From: Bacteroidota bacterium
GTDB taxonomy: Bacteria; Bacteroidota; Bacteroidia; Bacteroidales; VadinHA17
DNA length: 53,135 bases
Direction: 5' to 3'
NCBI GenBank assembly: GCA_011049175.1
Contig: DSCJ01000113.1
Location: 1 to 53,135 of the forward strand
Shown here: in pieces, positions 51,142 to 53,135 of the stretch
Position numbering within the stretch: position 1 is the stretch's first letter
Layout: every line of letters starts with the position of its first letter
The notes under the pieces: generated by a model
What the model was told of the DNA's origin: nothing
Databases searched by the model: none
Seen by the model: the letters and a program-made list of their open reading frames with translations, nothing else
Translations under genes and position numbers: made by a program

Positions 51142-53135
51142 ATGAAAAGAGCCATTACCATTTCTCTTATCCGTTACATGTTGCTTCCGGTGGCTTTTCT
51201 GGTTATCGCCGAGCCCGGTGAAGCACAGAGGCAGGCAATTGAAACAGTATTTGAAGACGATCATATGATTGTTGAATTCAACCGCGACGGGATGAGCCGC
51301 ATTTCCTCCCCTTCCGATAAATATCAGGCCAATATCGTTGGGCAGGGTAGCTGGGGCGAAGCCGAAATAACCTACCGGGTGGGAACCGGCGCCTGGTTGA
51401 GTATTTATTCAGGAGGAACACAGATTGAAGAAGTAAGTCCCGGCAAGCTGGTATACAGCAACTTCAACGAGGGAACCCCCATGAAATATTTCCGGATTTT
51501 TGAAAAGAAAGGCAAAGCAGTGGAGTGGACCATCCGGGTGGAAAGCCGGTTTCCCCATCCCATTACCATCGGTGATTTTGCCGTTCCTTTTCCGGTAAGT
51601 TCTCCCAGGAGGTACCCCCGCCCGCCGGAAATTTTCGAGCAGGGCTTCACCATGCACCGGCACATAGCCGGCGATGCCTCTTTCCTGTATTTTACGCGCG
51701 CTAACGGCGAACCTCCTTACCTGGTAGTAACCACCAAACCGGGGACTTCCTTCGAATACTTTGAAAACAATATGCCCTTCATCCACTCCGGATTGTCGGC
51801 CGGCAGAATAGAAGAAGGAACCTGGCGGCTTGAAAATACCATGATCGAACTGGCCCCGGAAGGGGAGGAGGGTAGTGTTATAGAATACGGATTCAGGTTG
51901 CAGTGGGCCAACAGTTACGATGAAATACGGGAAATTCTTTATGAAAACGGATTGTTCGATGTGCGTGTCATACCCGGCATGACCCTGCCGCAGGGAATGA
52001 AAGCAAAATTTTCCCTGCATACCCGGAACAACATCGATTCCATTGTCCCTGAATTTCCTGAGCAGACCCGTATCAGGTTCCTTAAATCCCCTGTTCCCGA
52101 TCATTATATCTATGAGGTGGAGTTCAACCGCCTGGGCGAGAACCTGCTGACCATTCATTATAATGGACAATACCAATCCGTTCTAGAATTCTTTTCAACG
52201 GAACCCCTGGAAACACTCATTTCCAAACGCAGCCGTTTCATTACCCGTTCACAACAGCACCGCGATCCTTCGAAATGGTACAACGGGCTGTATTCGGTAT
52301 GGGATATGAAAAACAAAGTGCTCAGGGGGCCCGACAACACCGACGGGTTTGATCACTGGTGGGGATATGTGCTGGCGTCCGATGATCCGGCTCTCTGCAA
52401 GGCTCCTTTTGTGGCGGCAAAAAATGTGTATATGCCGGTGGATGAAGAAATCAGATCCGTTGAATATTATATTGAAAACTATGTATGGGGTGGTTTGCAG
52501 CGTAAACCGGATGAAGAGCCCTATCCTTATGGTATTTATGGTGTTCCCAACTGGAAGGTGAACCGCGACGGTTTGTTCTACAGGGCGGGAATACGGAATG
52601 CCAACCTGGATAAAATGCCGGTATGGAGGGCTTATGATTATCCCCATATTTTTATGCTGTATTACCACATGTTCCAGGTGGCAGAGTACTACCCCGACAA
52701 GGTGAAATTCCGGGATGCGGAAGGGTACCTAGACCTGGCCTGCGAAACGGCCAGAGCTTTTTTCAAATACCCGTATGAAATCCTTCCGTATTATGAAGTG
52801 TACCAGTGGGGATTCTATAACGAACTGGTGTTGCTTCCGTTGATTGATGCGCTGGAAAGATACGGCAGGCAGGAAGATGCAGACTGGCTCCGGGGGGAAT
52901 GGGAGAAAAAGGTGAAATATTTTGTGTACGACGATCCCTATCCCTACCGGTCGGAATATGCTTTTGACCGGACGGCTTTTGAATCAACCTATGCCCTGGC
53001 AAAATACGGAACCCTGAAGGAAATGGAGCCCGATGAAAACCTGTGGTATGATAAAAACCGGGATGTGTGGTACTCGCATCCGGAGGTGAGCAGGGAGGAT
53101 TGCCGGGAATTTATGGACCGCCAGCTGTGGGCAGG
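51142..53135 (+). CDS. Large secreted protein, possibly DUF5695-like (cut by window end)
   Basis: An open frame from ATG 51142 runs without a stop to the window end (at least 664 residues; 3' end missing). Signal peptide about 1-31 (hydrophobic core YMLLPVAFLVIA, ends GEAQ). The N-terminal part (about 35-360) is beta-rich. The later part has the GFDHWWGYVLASDDPALCK block and helix-rich segments such as RAYDYPHIFMLYYHMFQVAEYYP and the YEVYQWGFYNELVLLPLIDAL segment, typical of an (alpha/alpha)6 barrel. From memory this resembles DUF5695 proteins found in PULs. Start is 4 bases after the phosphoesterase stop, so it belongs to the operon. A glycan-active enzyme is likely; the reaction is unknown. 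Confidence 0.75.
   Translation, partial: MKRAITISLIRYMLLPVAFLVIAEPGEAQRQAIETVFEDDHMIVEFNRDGMSRISSPSDKYQANIVGQGSWGEAEITYRVGTGAWLSIYSGGTQIEEVSPGKLVYSNFNEGTPMKYFRIFEKKGKAVEWTIRVESRFPHPITIGDFAVPFPVSSPRRYPRPPEIFEQGFTMHRHIAGDASFLYFTRANGEPPYLVVTTKPGTSFEYFENNMPFIHSGLSAGRIEEGTWRLENTMIELAPEGEEGSVIEYGFRLQWANSYDEIREILYENGLFDVRVIPGMTLPQGMKAKFSLHTRNNIDSIVPEFPEQTRIRFLKSPVPDHYIYEVEFNRLGENLLTIHYNGQYQSVLEFFSTEPLETLISKRSRFITRSQQHRDPSKWYNGLYSVWDMKNKVLRGPDNTDGFDHWWGYVLASDDPALCKAPFVAAKNVYMPVDEEIRSVEYYIENYVWGGLQRKPDEEPYPYGIYGVPNWKVNRDGLFYRAGIRNANLDKMPVWRAYDYPHIFMLYYHMFQVAEYYPDKVKFRDAEGYLDLACETARAFFKYPYEILPYYEVYQWGFYNELVLLPLIDALERYGRQEDADWLRGEWEKKVKYFVYDDPYPYRSEYAFDRTAFESTYALAKYGTLKEMEPDENLWYDKNRDVWYSHPEVSREDCREFMDRQLWA

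Noticed and set aside
1-53135. tRNA/rRNA genes, insertion sequences, prophage
   Set aside because: No cloverleaf, rRNA-like block, transposase or phage gene was recognised in the gene-free stretches or among the open frames.

Overview
The window looks like a chromosomal piece of a Bacteroidota (class Bacteroidia-like) genome. The evidence is two SusC/SusD pairs, a hybrid two-component system (HTCS), many Bacteroidota-style lipoprotein signals, mostly weak Shine-Dalgarno sites and long glycan-degrading operons. By eye the base composition is close to half G+C. Nothing in the sequence fixes a genus. I see no tRNA, rRNA, CRISPR array, transposase or prophage gene.

Region 1 (1-9618) is mixed housekeeping. 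It starts with a gene-free stretch carrying copies of a small hairpin repeat. Then come, on the minus strand, an M3 peptidase lipoprotein, a CPBP-type membrane protease, a GNAT acetyltransferase and a YghZ-like aldo/keto reductase. On the plus strand an AddA-like helicase/nuclease is followed closely by a TIGR01212 (YhcC-like) radical SAM protein.

Region 2 (9667-17410) holds a secreted GH63/MGH1-like glycosidase whose N-terminus is encoded by a 12-bp palindromic tandem repeat, a small secreted protein on the minus strand, a tricorn-type protease and a cation/proton antiporter.

Region 3 (17513-53135 and beyond) is a large polysaccharide utilization locus (PUL), all on the plus strand. The HTCS sensor/regulator is followed by a 636-bp leader region with a good terminator and a 23-codon remnant. 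Then come SusC-SusD, a second SusC-SusD and a surface glycan-binding lipoprotein, closed by a 17-bp-stem hairpin. After a small secreted protein of unknown function come three translationally coupled sulfatases of different subtypes, a GH31 enzyme, a 973-aa lipoprotein that may be an unclassified glycosidase, GH127, GH95, a metallophosphoesterase and a large secreted protein cut by the window end. The set implies import of a sulfated, highly branched glycan that is desulfated and trimmed from its ends. No endo-acting hydrolase or lyase is recognised, so backbone cleavage may depend on the unassigned proteins or on genes outside the window.

The most unusual features are: related discoidin-like domains inserted inside both the second SusD and the adjacent binding protein; the 973-aa candidate glycosidase; the 12-bp repeat inside a signal-peptide coding region; and a dispersed hairpin repeat whose stem changes in a compensatory way between copies.
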